NCBI GenBank assembly: GCA_950295325.1
Contig: OX485808.1
Span: 128,501 to 188,500 of the forward strand
Length of the DNA: 60,000 nucleotides
Direction of reading: 5' to 3'
Origin: Polytrichum commune
Lineage: Eukaryota; Streptophyta; Polytrichopsida; Polytrichales; Polytrichaceae
The position numbers and the translations under genes are program-made. The notes under the pieces are model-generated. The model saw nothing but the letters and a program-made list of their open reading frames with translations, ran no database searches and had not been told where the DNA came from. Below are positions 1 to 11,059 of this stretch, one piece after another (the stretch's first letter is position 1; every line of letters starts with the position of its first letter).

Positions 1-439
1 AAAGTAAAGTACCTACAAGGCAAGTAATGTATGAAAATCAAAATTGAACATCTGGAATTACCAAGTAGTCAGAAAGGACTTTGTGCCAAGGAATATACAA
101 AGTTCTTGAATTTTGAAAAGGACTCCCAAACATCCTTAGGCTTTACTTTTCACTAATCCTTCAACCCAAAGAATTCACCTTTGACTTCAAAGGAATTCAA
201 TGAAGTCTAAACACATTCCTAAACACTCAATATTGTTTGCAAAGTAATTTTTATTCATCCATGAAGCATAGAAGGAAAAGACTTTATCTTGAACAGACTC
301 GCGTGCATGCTCAACACATAAGGAGAAAGGAATGAAAATCAGTATTGCTAGGAATGTTTGCAAAGATATATACATCATCCCTTTCACCAAATCAGAAATG
401 AACACATGAAATAATGCAAGATGAAGTAAGTGTGCTCAC
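1..439. other. Flank or intron 3' of the RING-like gene
   Basis: No coding exon is recognisable here. If the donor at 439/438 is used, this is intron of the minus-strand gene to its right, and any further exon lies here unrecognised or outside the window. Confidence 0.4.
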
Positions 440-1898
440 CACATCCCCGAGATCTGTTGTTTAAGGTCAGACTTGGAGGCGTCCGCCCATGCTCTCCATA
501 AGGCCTAATTCCCCATGCTGTGAGGCATTTCTTGTCAAAATCTTCTCCACAATCAGGAACTAAACATGCAAGGGAATTTCTGGCATGTTCAGTAAAACAC
601 CAGGGATGGTAGGTGTGGCCACAACTAGCTGCCAAGTGCTCATGACATTCATACCACAAATTGCATACAAGACAAGGGTTAAGTATGGCAATATTCTCTT
701 TTGGGGAGTCTGGATGTGAGGGAAGGGGTTGTGGATAGAGGATTGCACCTCCACCCTTCTCCATTCTCAATATTTGCTGCTCAAAAGCAGGAAGCAAGGA
801 CTCCAAGGACTTCAGCATGACCAAGATAGATCTGTATTCCTTCCCATCTAAGCCCTGGCCTTCTTGTAGGGCATCAGACTCCTCTCTGCTAACCCTAAGC
901 TTATCATATGCATACCTCTTAGTCATCCTTTCACATGTTTTCTGGCATTCTAACTCCTTGAGGGTTTCAGATGCCAACCTCAAGGCATCTTTCTTTTGAG
1001 AAATTTCATAATCAAATTGCCCAATATCAGAGCCACTGTAACCAACGTTCAAAAGAGCAAATTTTTTCCCCAAAAGTTCTTCCAGCATGGTCTCTAAGTT
1101 TTGAACAACTACCTTGGCTGCGACAACTTTCACATCTGATTTCTCAAATTCAGCAAGTGCTGCATTGTAAATGGCTTCATGTTGGGCTAACAAAAGTTCA
1201 ATCCTTTGAGCCCCAATACTTTTTTTCTCTCCCTCTAATTTCAGAACCTCTACTTTCTCTTTTAAACTCGCACACAATTGTTCTTTAGTGAGCATTGTGG
1301 CTTTCATGCCCTCAATGTCCACTAAGGACCAATTAGGAGGTGCTAAAGCCTTGGCAAATGTCATTTTCCCTCTACCCATTCTAACCTCGGAATGAGATCG
1401 AACAGGAAGTGGTCCCAACCCTGAAATGGGAGCAGAAGAGCTCGTCCTAGCTACGACAGATGACCTAATAGCAGATGCTTTAGGAGGATGTAAGAGGACC
1501 CCAGTAAATCCTTCCTCACATTGCCTTTTGTCAGTATTTTCAGCTTTCATAGAGCACACCTTCTCTCTGTGAGAATGAAGATGTGTAGCAAAGGCCGCCC
1601 AATTGACTTGAACACCCCTACCCTCAAGAAGGAGTCCCCGAGCAGACTGTAGAGTAACTTCATTGTTGGTTATTTTATTTTTCGAAGTCACTGTACAATA
1701 CAATTCTTCAACTTCTCTAGCCGCTTCCGGTGTGAGGCGGTAATCATACCGCCACCCATTCTTACTAAACTTTGGACCAAATGCTTCTGCCAACTCCTCC
1801 TTGCTGACATCCCTCTTTAAAAGCCTCAACACATCCAGACCCTTGTTGCGTAGACCCCTCGTTGCCTCAAACCATTCCGCCGATCTGAAGGTTGCCAT
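440..1898 (-). CDS. Coiled-coil protein with C-terminal RING-like zinc finger (unrecognised family)
   Basis: A long open exon reads from an ATG at 1898 (MATFRSAEWF...). A second in-frame ATG lies 18 bases upstream, but a likely splice acceptor (tgcag, exon from 1913) separates it from upstream sequence. About 200 N-terminal residues contain a basic region. Roughly residues 200-390 are charged, Leu/Glu/Lys-rich and look like coiled coil. From about residue 409 there is a Cys/His cluster C-x2-C-x13-C-x-H-x2-H-x2-C-x10-C-x4-C (starts CLVCNLWYEC), a RING-H2-like pattern whose last Cys pair is spaced x4 rather than the usual x2. An E3 ligase role is inference from this pattern alone. The frame runs to a stop at 384, but a good donor (GATGTG/GTGAGC) at 440/439 suggests the exon ends there and the last 18 residues of the open frame are intron. 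I do not recognise the family. Confidence 0.6.
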
Positions 1899-1913
1899 TA
1901 TTTTTTTCCTGCA

Positions 1914-2111
1914 CATTTGGGTTCATCCAGGACTGTGTCATTGAAAAGCTTGTATAACTTCCACAATACAAACAAAGGGATCACAAAAACATGATTTCCA
2001 CATAACCTAACAACAAACACAGTGTAATGATGAAAATACAAATGTAATTGTACTGACCTTTGTCAATGATTGTGCAACCTTGTCAATGCGATCTGGAATG
2101 AGAATATTCAT
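1914..2111 (-). promoter_or_regulatory. Upstream exon and intron with possible overlapping uORF
   Basis: An ATG at 2111 opens 18 codons (MNILIPDRID...) ending at a good donor (ACAAAG/GTCAGT, exon end 2058). The intron would be 2057-1914, with an acceptor just before the main reading frame. Splicing places this frame out of phase with the main ORF: it stops shortly after the main ATG. It therefore looks like a 5' leader exon with an overlapping upstream ORF rather than coding sequence of the main protein. Confidence 0.35.
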
Positions 2112-2119
2112 GGTTAATG

Positions 2120-4189
2120 ATATGAAAGAGCAGACTTAGTTTGGAGGGAAGCAAACAGGAGGGAGATTGCGAGGAGGGAGATGATGCTGGTTCAAATTGA
2201 AAGTTGGTGGGAAGCTTTGGAAGAGGGCTAGAGAAGAATGTTGTGCACAACGAGTCTGCACAACAACGAGCGCGGGAAGCGCAGGTTAGGCCCGTTAGGG
2301 TTTAGGGCACGGGAGTAGTCCCTTGGGCAGTGGAATACACGATTTTTTGGTAATTAATAAAAATACCCTAAACGTACCCAAATATTGCGAAGTCCTTAAG
2401 TCCATTGTCCCAAAAGTAGTACCTCAATCGTGAATGGACCCATGGCAATTGTTTTTTAAACAGAGTTCATAAGTATGTACAAAGTAAACTCATGGTTTAT
2501 AGAACATGTACTACAACTAAAGAAAAACCGTCTACCAAGATGGTGATTCATTCATAACTCTATTGGAAGGACAAGATTGCCAATGTGGAGTGGAATTATG
2601 TGTCGTTACCTACATTGTGGAACCCCAAAGTTTGGGGATATGCCATGTTGTAGCAACACGGGAAATTAAAGAGTGGGATAAGCTATTCACATATTACACA
2701 ATAAATTGAACCACTGTAGTGGCCTCGAGTGAGGCATGGATCCATTGTTTCATTTGGCTTAATTCAGTGAGAATTAAGCAATTCTAGACTTTGGATGTGT
2801 GAAATTCTCACAAAAACCAACTGCTATAGCCGACTTTCATACGGATGACAAAACGTAGTCATTGTTTTGGACTCTAGGACTACAAACTTTGAAACCATAT
2901 GGTGGACTAAATGTAGACCTTAATTTTGACTCTATGACTAGAAAATTTGAACATGCTTACTTGAATCTCCAAATATTGAATGTAAACATGAAGAATTTGT
3001 AGTTGTACGAATGACAACAAATTGTCTACACAAGTTCAACAACAGCATACCACAATTAGTGATGGACTTGAGGATGACAAAGATGCCACTGTCATGGAAG
3101 AAGAGGTTGAGGAGGTAAAGCTCATGAAGGTCCTAGAGGAATAAATAAATTGACTATACAAGGATTCTTGAACCATGCATTTAATTGCAATGCTTCTCTT
3201 CTTAAATTGCTTCACAATTTTTGGAGTATCAAATACATGTGCGGATGATTCACACTCTTCATATTTGATCGATTAATCCCTTATTCAACAAATTCATTTG
3301 CATTTTCCCTTCATATGCAGCAAATGTTTTTTTGTATATTACTAGAAAGATGGGTGGAAGATTATTTTACGAAGAAAACAACAAAGCTCAAGAGTAATAT
3401 AAAAAGAAGATTGAAGTCCTGAAATGCATGGTCTGAAATATGGCAAGGATGAAGAATTTCATGGCTAAGGCCTATATCCACTTCCATTGACACGACACCT
3501 AGTGCCCTTGTATTGAGAGAATGCAAGGTTCTAACTACGGAAGACATTGAACCGTGTGTTGGACATGGTGGAAGAAGATTTAGATTTGGAAGATGATGTT
3601 ATCTGACATTAGGAAGGGAAGTCGCATGGAAAAAATAATAGGTATAGGTGTATATCGTGCATTTTGTGATTGTATAGACTATGTATTTGAATATTGCAAA
3701 GCCAAGAAATAAACTATGATGTTGTATAAAAGTAATAAAACACAAAAACATTGCAAATTAATAAAAAAAATGATTGTATTGTCAAAATTCAATATACAAT
3801 CAACAAAAATATCATTGTCATAAGAAATTTGTTGAAATGATCAAAGACCGAGGATTCACCACAGGAATAAATACGAAGAAATCCAAATCCAATATAAAGA
3901 GCATTCATTATTAAGACTTGAAAATTATAGTCAACTAAGTATAAATCTTAGTCATGCGGTCCATTATGACTATGAAAAAAAAAATATTGAGGTAACATAT
4001 TTGCAACACGTTCTCTACACTGTTCCCATCTAGGTCTTGTCAGATTTAATTAAAAGCTTAGTCATATGATGACTAAAGTCAATTCTAGTCATCACTTTGG
4101 ATCAACATGACTGCCCTAAAATCAACAATTAAATCCAGTGATATAGCCATAGTCGATTTTTCATGTTTTCCTTGTACTCAACCTTCCAG
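2120..4189. other. AT-rich intergenic region, no gene seen
   Basis: Contains the presumed promoter of the RING-like gene (2120-2400) and then AT-rich sequence with short, stop-interrupted coding-like stretches (for example an acidic run near 3060-3140 on the plus strand). Probably old transposon debris; no family could be named. Confidence 0.4.
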
Positions 4190-4735
4190 GAAAAATGTTG
4201 CCAAGTTCGCCAACTAACCGAATGATTCCCGTATTCTTGACAAGGCGAAACAACCACTTGCATTGAAATCTACAAGCCATTGTAGTTTCCCAAAATCCTC
4301 CAAAAGTTCTTGAACTCCTGAGCGCGATATGTCCTAAACCCTCAACTTCGTGAGCCCACCAACAGATGTAGGTAAGCTACAAAGCTGGTCACAACGACCA
4401 AGTTTCAATATTTTCAAGTTTGGCAACTCAACGAATGATTCCGGTAACCTTGACAAGGAGGAACAATGCCTTGCATAGAACTCTACAAGACTTTGTAGTC
4501 TCCCAAAATCCTCCAGAAGCTCTTGCACTCTTGAGTTCGATATGTATAGAACTCTCAAGTTTGTGAGCCCACCAATAGATGTAGGTAGGCTTTGAAGCTG
4601 GCCACAACCTTCGAGGTACAAGCTTTCCAAGTTTGGCAACTGACCCAATGATTCCAGTGACCTTAACAAGGAGGAACAATGCCATGCATAGAAGACTACA
4701 AGACTTTGTAGTCTCCCAAAATCTTCTGGAAGTTC
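4190..4735 (-). pseudogene. Decayed LRR units downstream of the TNL stop codon
   Basis: The 71-residue LRR frame continues in the same phase past the stop at 4736-4738 for about two and a half more units. It is interrupted by a TAG at 4334-4336 and further stops near 4230-4190. The units are more diverged (for example LPNLKILKLGRCDQL near 4400) than those upstream. They are best read as an older 3' end of the receptor that became untranslated when a CAA codon became TAA. Confidence 0.75.
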
Positions 4736-7700
4736 TTACACTCCTGAGTCCGATAATTCAAGAAATACCAAATTCGTGAGCCCACCAATAGATGTAGGTA
4801 GGCTTTGAAGCTGGCCACAACCTTCGAGGTCCAATCTTTTCAAGTTTGGCAACTGACCCAATGATTCCGGTAACCTTGACAAGGAGGAACAACCCCTTGC
4901 ATTGAACTCTACAAGACATTGTAGTCTCCCAAAATCCTCCGGAAGCTCTTGCACTCCTGAGTCCGATAACTCAAGAAATTCCAAATTCGTGAGCCCACCA
5001 ATAGATGTAGGTAGGCTTTGAAGCTGGCCACAACCTTGGAGGTCCAATCCTTCCAAGTTTGGCAACTGACCCAATGATTCCGGTATCCTTGACAAGGAGG
5101 AACAACGCCTTGCATAGAACTCTACAAGACTTTGTAGTCTCCCAAAATCCTCCGGAAGCTCTTGCACTCCTGAGTCCGATAAATCAAGAAATTCCAAATT
5201 CGTGAGCCCACCAATAGATGTAGGTAGGCTTTGAAGCTGGCCACAACCTTCGAGGTACAAGCTTTCCAAGTTTGGCAACTGACCCAATGATTCTGGTAAC
5301 CTTGACAAGGAGGAACAACCCCTTGCATTGAACTCTACAAGACATTGTAGTCTCCCAAAATCCTCCGGAAGCTCTTGCACTCCTGAGTCCGATAACTCAA
5401 GAAATTCCAAATTCGTGAGCCCACCAATAGATGTAGGTAGGCTTTGAAGCTGGCCGCAACCTTGGAGGTCCAATCTTTTCAAGTTTGGCAACTGACCCAA
5501 TGATTCCGGTATCCTTGACAAGGAGGAACAACCCCTTCCATTGAACCTTACAAGACATTGTAGTCTCCCAAAATCCTCCGGAAGCTCTTGCACTCCTGAG
5601 TCCGATAACTCAAGAAATTCCAAATTCGTGAGCCCACCAATAGATGTAGGTAGGCTTTGAAGTTGGCCACAACTTTCGAGGTCCAATCTTTCCAAGTTTG
5701 GCAACTGACCCAATGATTCTGGTAACCTTGACAAGGAGGAACAACGCCTTGCATTGATCTCTACAAGACTTTGTAGTCTCCCAAAATCCTCCGGAAGCTC
5801 TTGCACTCCTGAGTCCGATAACTCAAGAAATTCCAAATTCGTGAGCCCACCAATAGATGTAGGTAGGCTTTGAAGCTGGCCGCAACCTTGGAGGTCCAAT
5901 CTTTTCAAGTTTGGCAACTGACCCAATGATTCCGGTATCCTTGACAAGGAGGAACAACGCCTTGCATTGAACCTTACAAGACATTGTAGTCTCCCAAAAT
6001 CCTCCGGAAGCTCTTGCACTCCTGAGTCCGATAATTCAAGAAATACCAAATTCGTGAGCCCACCAATAGATGTAGGTAGGCTTTGAAGCTGGCCACAACC
6101 TTCGAGGTCCAATCTTTTCAAGTTTGGCAACTGACCCAATGATTCCGGTAACCTTGACAAGGAGGAACAACCCCTTGCATTGAACTCTACAAGACATTGT
6201 AGTCTCCCAAAATCCTCCGGAAGCTCTTGCACTCCTGAGTCCGATAACTCAAGAAATTCCAAATTCGTGAGCCCACCAATAGATGTAGGTAGGCTTTGAA
6301 GCTGGCCACAACCTTGGAGGTCCAATCCTTCCAAGTTTGGCAACTGACCCAATGATTCCGGTATCCTTGACAAGGAGGAACAACGCCTTGCATAGAACTC
6401 TACAAGACTTTGTAGTCTCCCAAAATCCTCCGGAAGCTCTTGCACTCCTGAGTCCGATAAATCAAGAAATTCCAAATTCGTGAGCCCACCAATAGATGTA
6501 GGTAGGCTTTGAAGCTGGCCACAACCTTCGAGGTACAAGCTTTCCAAGTTTGGCAACTGACCCAATGATTCTGGTAACCTTGACAAGGAGGAACAACCCC
6601 TTGCATTGAACTCTACAAGACATTGTAGTCTCCCAAAATCCTCCGGAAGCTCTTGCACTCCTGAGTCCGATAACTCAAGAAATTCCAAATTCGTGAGCCC
6701 ACCAATAGATGTAGGTAGGCTTTGAAGCTGGCCGCAACCTTGGAGGTCCAATCTTTTCAAGTTTGGCAACTGACCCAATGATTCCGGTATCCTTGACAAG
6801 GAGGAACAACCCCTTGCATTGAACCTTACAAGACATTGTAGTCTCCCAAAATCCTCCGGAAGCTCTTGCACTCCTGAGTCCGATAACTCAAGAAATTCCA
6901 AATTCGTGAGCCCACCAATAGATGTAGGTAGGCTTTGAAGCTGGCCACAACCTTGGAGGTCCAATCCTTCCAAGTTTGGCAACTGACCCAATGATTCCGG
7001 TATCCTTGACAAGGAGGAACAACGCCTTGCATTGAACCTTACAAGACATTGTAGTCTCCCAAAATCCTCCGGAAGGTCTTGCACTCCTGAGTCCGATAAA
7101 TCAAGAAATACCAAATTCGTGAGGCCACCAATAGATGTAGGTAGGCTTTGAAGTTGGCCACAACCATCCAGGTTCAATCTTTTCAAGTTTGGCAACTGAC
7201 CCAATGATTCCGGTATCCTTGACAAGGAGGAACAATGCCTTGCATTGAACTCTACAAGACATTGTAGTCTCCCAAAATCCTCCGGAAGCTCTTGCACTCC
7301 TGAGTACGATATGTTTAAAACTCTCAACTTCGTGAGCCCACCAATAGATGTAGGTAGGCTTTGAAGCTGGCCACAACTTTCGAGGTCCAATGTTTCCAAG
7401 TTTGGCAACTGACCCAATGATTCTGGTAACCTTGACAAGGAGGAACAACGCCTTGCATTGATCTCTACAAGACTTTGTAGTCTCCCAAAATCCTCCGGAA
7501 GCTCTTGCACTCCTGAGTACGATATGTTTAAAACTCTCAACTTCGTGAGCCCACCAATAGATGTAGGTAGGCTTTGAAGCTGGCCACAACCTTCGAGGTC
7601 CAATCCTTCCAAGTTTGGCAACTGACCCAATGATTCCGGTATCCTTGACAAGGAGGAACAACCCCTTCCATTGAACTCTACAAGACATTGTAGTCTCCCA

Positions 7701-10700
7701 AAATCCTCCGGAAGCTCTTGCACTCTTGAGTACGATATGTTTAAAACTCTCAACTTCGTGAGCTCACCAATAGATGTAGGTAGGCTTTGAAGCTGGCGAC
7801 AACCTTCCAGGTCCAATCTTTCCAAGTTTGGCAACTGACCCAATGATTCCGGTAACCTTGACAAGGAGGAACAACGCCTTGCATAGAACTCTACAAGACT
7901 TTGTAGTCTCCCAAAATCCTCCGGAAGTCCTTGCAATCTTGAGTCCGATATGTTTAGAACTCTCAACTTCGTGAGCCCACCTATGGATTTTGGTAGCTCT
8001 CGAAGATTGTAACATCCCTCAAGGTTTAACGTATGCAACCTGGGAAACGGTATCTAGAAAATTACAACTACATTCTTGTGAGGTTTTATTTTTTTTGTAC
8101 AATGAAAAATGTCAACAAGACCATGTTAATCATGAACATAATAAACATGCCAAGAGTTTATATAAATTGCTCTATCATTGTAGAGAATAAGAATGGCAAC
8201 CCAAGTATGACTTATACCAACTTCAATCTACTCATTCCAATCTAGGAACACGAATTTAAGATGCAATAGAGGAAATGTTACACCTCCTATTTTCGTCATA
8301 ACAACTTTTATTCATAAAACTGTTATAGCAATTTTTTCATAGAAACCCACGCAACAAAGACTTCATTAAGTCATATTTTTAATACATGAAACTTACACTC
8401 ATCTTTATTGTAGAAGGTTCACAATCAATCCATCAAGTTCAATTAGAGTTTTACCTGTATTTCAAAGTCTTTGGGCCAAATCCAACAAAGGTGCTTATTG
8501 TAGGCAAGATCCAACACTATTAAGTTGGGTAATTGCAAATCCTTAGGCAACTCAATGAGATTCAAATGCCTCCCTTGCCTCCATTGCAACCATCTCAATT
8601 CCCTTGACCATTTTGAAAAATCGCCTTTCACGTCACAATCTTCCAATATGAGAATTCGAAGTTCATTCAAACTTGCAAAATGTTCAGCCTGCCAAATTGC
8701 TTCAATTCCGTTTCCTCTATTTTGAATTCCACTTGTTGTCAGTCCTCGCACTTTTTCAGTACCCTGCGAGACGAACCTAACATATGTAAACAAACTCCTT
8801 TGTTGCAAAGTACTTAATACTCATAATACCTTGGAAGCAAGTACTACTTATCATTAGTGCACCAAATTGTTCTGTAAACTTCACCTAAAACATCTACCTC
8901 ATTTCTTCTCTTTGCTAGGATATATTATATTCTTAACATAACTATCCTTCCAACAAAGAAGTTGCCTTGATTCTCGTACACAATTGATACATGTGTTGTG
9001 AATCAACATAAGAGATTAGAAAGGAATTTGACGACATGGACAAATACATGTGGTAAATATGTCCATGCCATCATGATTGTTACCTTATTTTGTTCAAGAA
9101 CTTTAATGACAGATGAAGGATTACACAAGTGGCTTTGCTCCCCTGCATTCCGTGGTGATTTTTTCAGGACCACATCACGTCCCATGTCTCGCAAAAGATC
9201 GTGCATAGTAAGGGAACCATTCTCATCCACCTTAAGTAGACACCTATCAATAAGTGTGCATAGTGTTGTAGTTGCTGCAAAACTAAACAAATCATCTGAG
9301 TTCCAAAAATCCAATGCCATTTCCTTTGGCGCACCAACAAGAAAGAAGGCAATATCCAAAAACATGTCTTGTTCAACTTCACAAAGACTATTGAAGCTCA
9401 ATTTGAGACAATCCAAGACATGTCTATTGTTGTGGAGTGTCGTGATTGCCTCATTCCATAATCTTTCATCCCCTTTTTTGTCAAACAAAAACCCTCCGAT
9501 AACTTCCAATGCTAAAGGTAAGCCACCACATGCCTTTGCTATATGGCTTGACAGATCATGAAGTCTAACACTTGGAATATCGTTGTGAAAGGCACTCTTC
9601 ATAAAAAGTTGTAAAGAGTTTGATGGGCTCAACACTTGCACCTCATGCAACAACATCTCTCCAGCATCCCTCATTATGTTGTTCAATAGGTTTCGATCGC
9701 GAGATGTGATCAACACTCGACTGCCTTGAGCAAGATTGCTTATGTTTGGTATAAGCTTATCAAATTGACTGCGGTCTACAATGTCATCCACAACTACAAA
9801 GATTTTTTTCTTCTTGATTTGTTCAAAACAACGTTCAAAACCACCAATCTTTTTCATATCCTCTTGTAGCAAGTCCCGCACCATTTTTTCTTTAAGATTC
9901 TCCATGTTTGCATCCTTCACATCCTTCAAAAAACTTCGACAAGTAAAATTGTTTTGCTCATTGTATAGGTGTGTGGCAAGAGTCGTTTTGCCAATCCCGC
10001 CTGTGCCAGTTAAGCCCACAACACCCACGGTGTTGCCCATTTGGTTCAAAATGTTCAAAACCACCTTCGATGATTGCTCTAAACCCACCGGGTTCCGCGC
10101 ATGATGCACTTGAGCTGGGCCAAAAGCTTCCAAAACTCTAGCCACAATATCTTCCATGAATGCATATTCATCTCTGTGACCCCAAATATCCATTGGAAAT
10201 CAGAGGTATACAACACATTGTATAATTCTATGAATAAATCACTAAGCAACCATAAATGATGAAATGTTAACACTTGTGAACATCTAGTCAAAATCTACAC
10301 TAAAAAATTATAGAGGTCCATATGGTGCTTACTTGTACTCGGAACGTCGAAATCCTGTAAGTTGGGAAGCTTCCAATAAGGCACTCTTCCACCTCTCCAC
10401 ATCTTTGTATCGTTTTCTCTCCAAATGTTTTTCAAAACCTTTAGCAAAGGGTCCACTTTCGATCCAACGAAGATGCACAGGCTCAACACCTTCAAAAAAA
10501 ACAGGGATAACCTTCTCGGGGCTTTTCATCATATCGACCAGCTCGTTAAGACAATATTTTGATTCAGCATAACCCTTAGAAAAAATCGCAAGATGCACAC
10601 GAACCCCACGGAGAGCCTCATTAATGGAGTTCAAGGCATGTTTCCCCTTAATAAGACATTTAGCATCCAAAAATGGATTACAACCACGAACTCGAAGTAA

Positions 10701-10934
10701 ATTATACAAATGAGAAACAAAATAACATTTTACATCCGGTCCACGGTGGTTCAAAAAAACATCATAATGGCCCAACGCCTCTGGGCTCAAATCTTGTGAA
10801 TCAAGCTCCATCCCTTTGTTGACATCCTCCGTTTCTGGTTCTTTTTCTTTTTCGAATGAAGCACTTAGTTTTTTTTTTTTTTTTTTTTCTTCATTTATTT
10901 CCTTTTCGAATGAAACGCTCCTTCTTTTTCCCAT
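4736..10934 (-). CDS. TIR-NB-ARC-LRR (TNL) immune receptor, four exons
   Basis: Exons on the minus strand: 10934-10333 (TIR), 10173-9084 (NB-ARC), 8763-8455 (linker LRR), 8053-4736 (LRR array). Phases join cleanly to a 1772-residue protein. The TIR domain starts near residue 56 (HYDVFLNHRG) and keeps the CLNEL glutamate (E131), which in this family is the NADase catalytic residue. The linker and NB-ARC carry NPVGL, P-loop GTGGIGKTT (257-265), kinase-2 IFVVVDDIVD (325-334), RNBS-B GSRVLITSRD (351-360), GLPL (418-421), RNBS-D FLDIAFFL (472-479) and MHD (524-526). All are intact, so the switch looks functional. Exon 3 has the typical GTEKVRGL start of plant TNL LRRs. Exon 4 encodes about 15.5 copies of a 71-residue triple LRR. 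By family knowledge this is an intracellular receptor that signals through TIR NADase activity; the ligand is unknown. Oddities: a 20-A coding run near the start, an unusually homogeneous LRR, and a stop codon inside a repeat unit. Intron lengths are 159, 320 and 401 bp. Confidence 0.9.
4739..8053 (-). repeat. Tandem array of 213-bp (71-residue) LRR units with a higher-order duplication
   Basis: Units repeat every 213 bp. Each encodes three LRRs of about 23-24 residues (LPESLGQLPNLERLDLEGC, then SLPTSIGGLTKLRVLNIS, then LPEDFGRLQCLVEF). I count 15 complete units plus a partial first one. The block 4739-5537 appears identical base for base to 6017-6815, an offset of 1278 bp or exactly six units; the first mismatches are at 4738/6016 and 5538/6816. 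This indicates a very recent unequal exchange or conversion of a six-unit segment. Confidence 0.9.
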
Positions 10935-11059
10935 TTGGATTTGCCTGCACCAATAATATCAAAAATGTATCCATGAACCATACAAAGATCACTATTTTCA
11001 CTTTATTTAGATTCTCATGATGGATCCAAATCCTATGTGCAAGACGCTCCTTACCATAT
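10935..11059. other. Putative 5' region of the TNL gene
   Basis: Sequence directly upstream of the TNL start codon (minus-strand ATG at 10934). No TATA box or other motif could be assigned with confidence. Confidence 0.3.

Noticed and set aside
971-1288. Plus-strand open frame of 105 codons
   Set aside because: Antisense to the coiled-coil region of the RING-like gene.
4909-7688. Repeated open frames (68 codons each, one of 195) in a second frame across the LRR array
   Set aside because: They recur every 213 bp only because the LRR unit repeats and lacks stops in that frame; the conserved frame is the LRR one.
8998-10104. Plus-strand open frames of 187 and 107 codons over the NB-ARC exon
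   Set aside because: Antisense shadows of the NB-ARC coding sequence with no family features.
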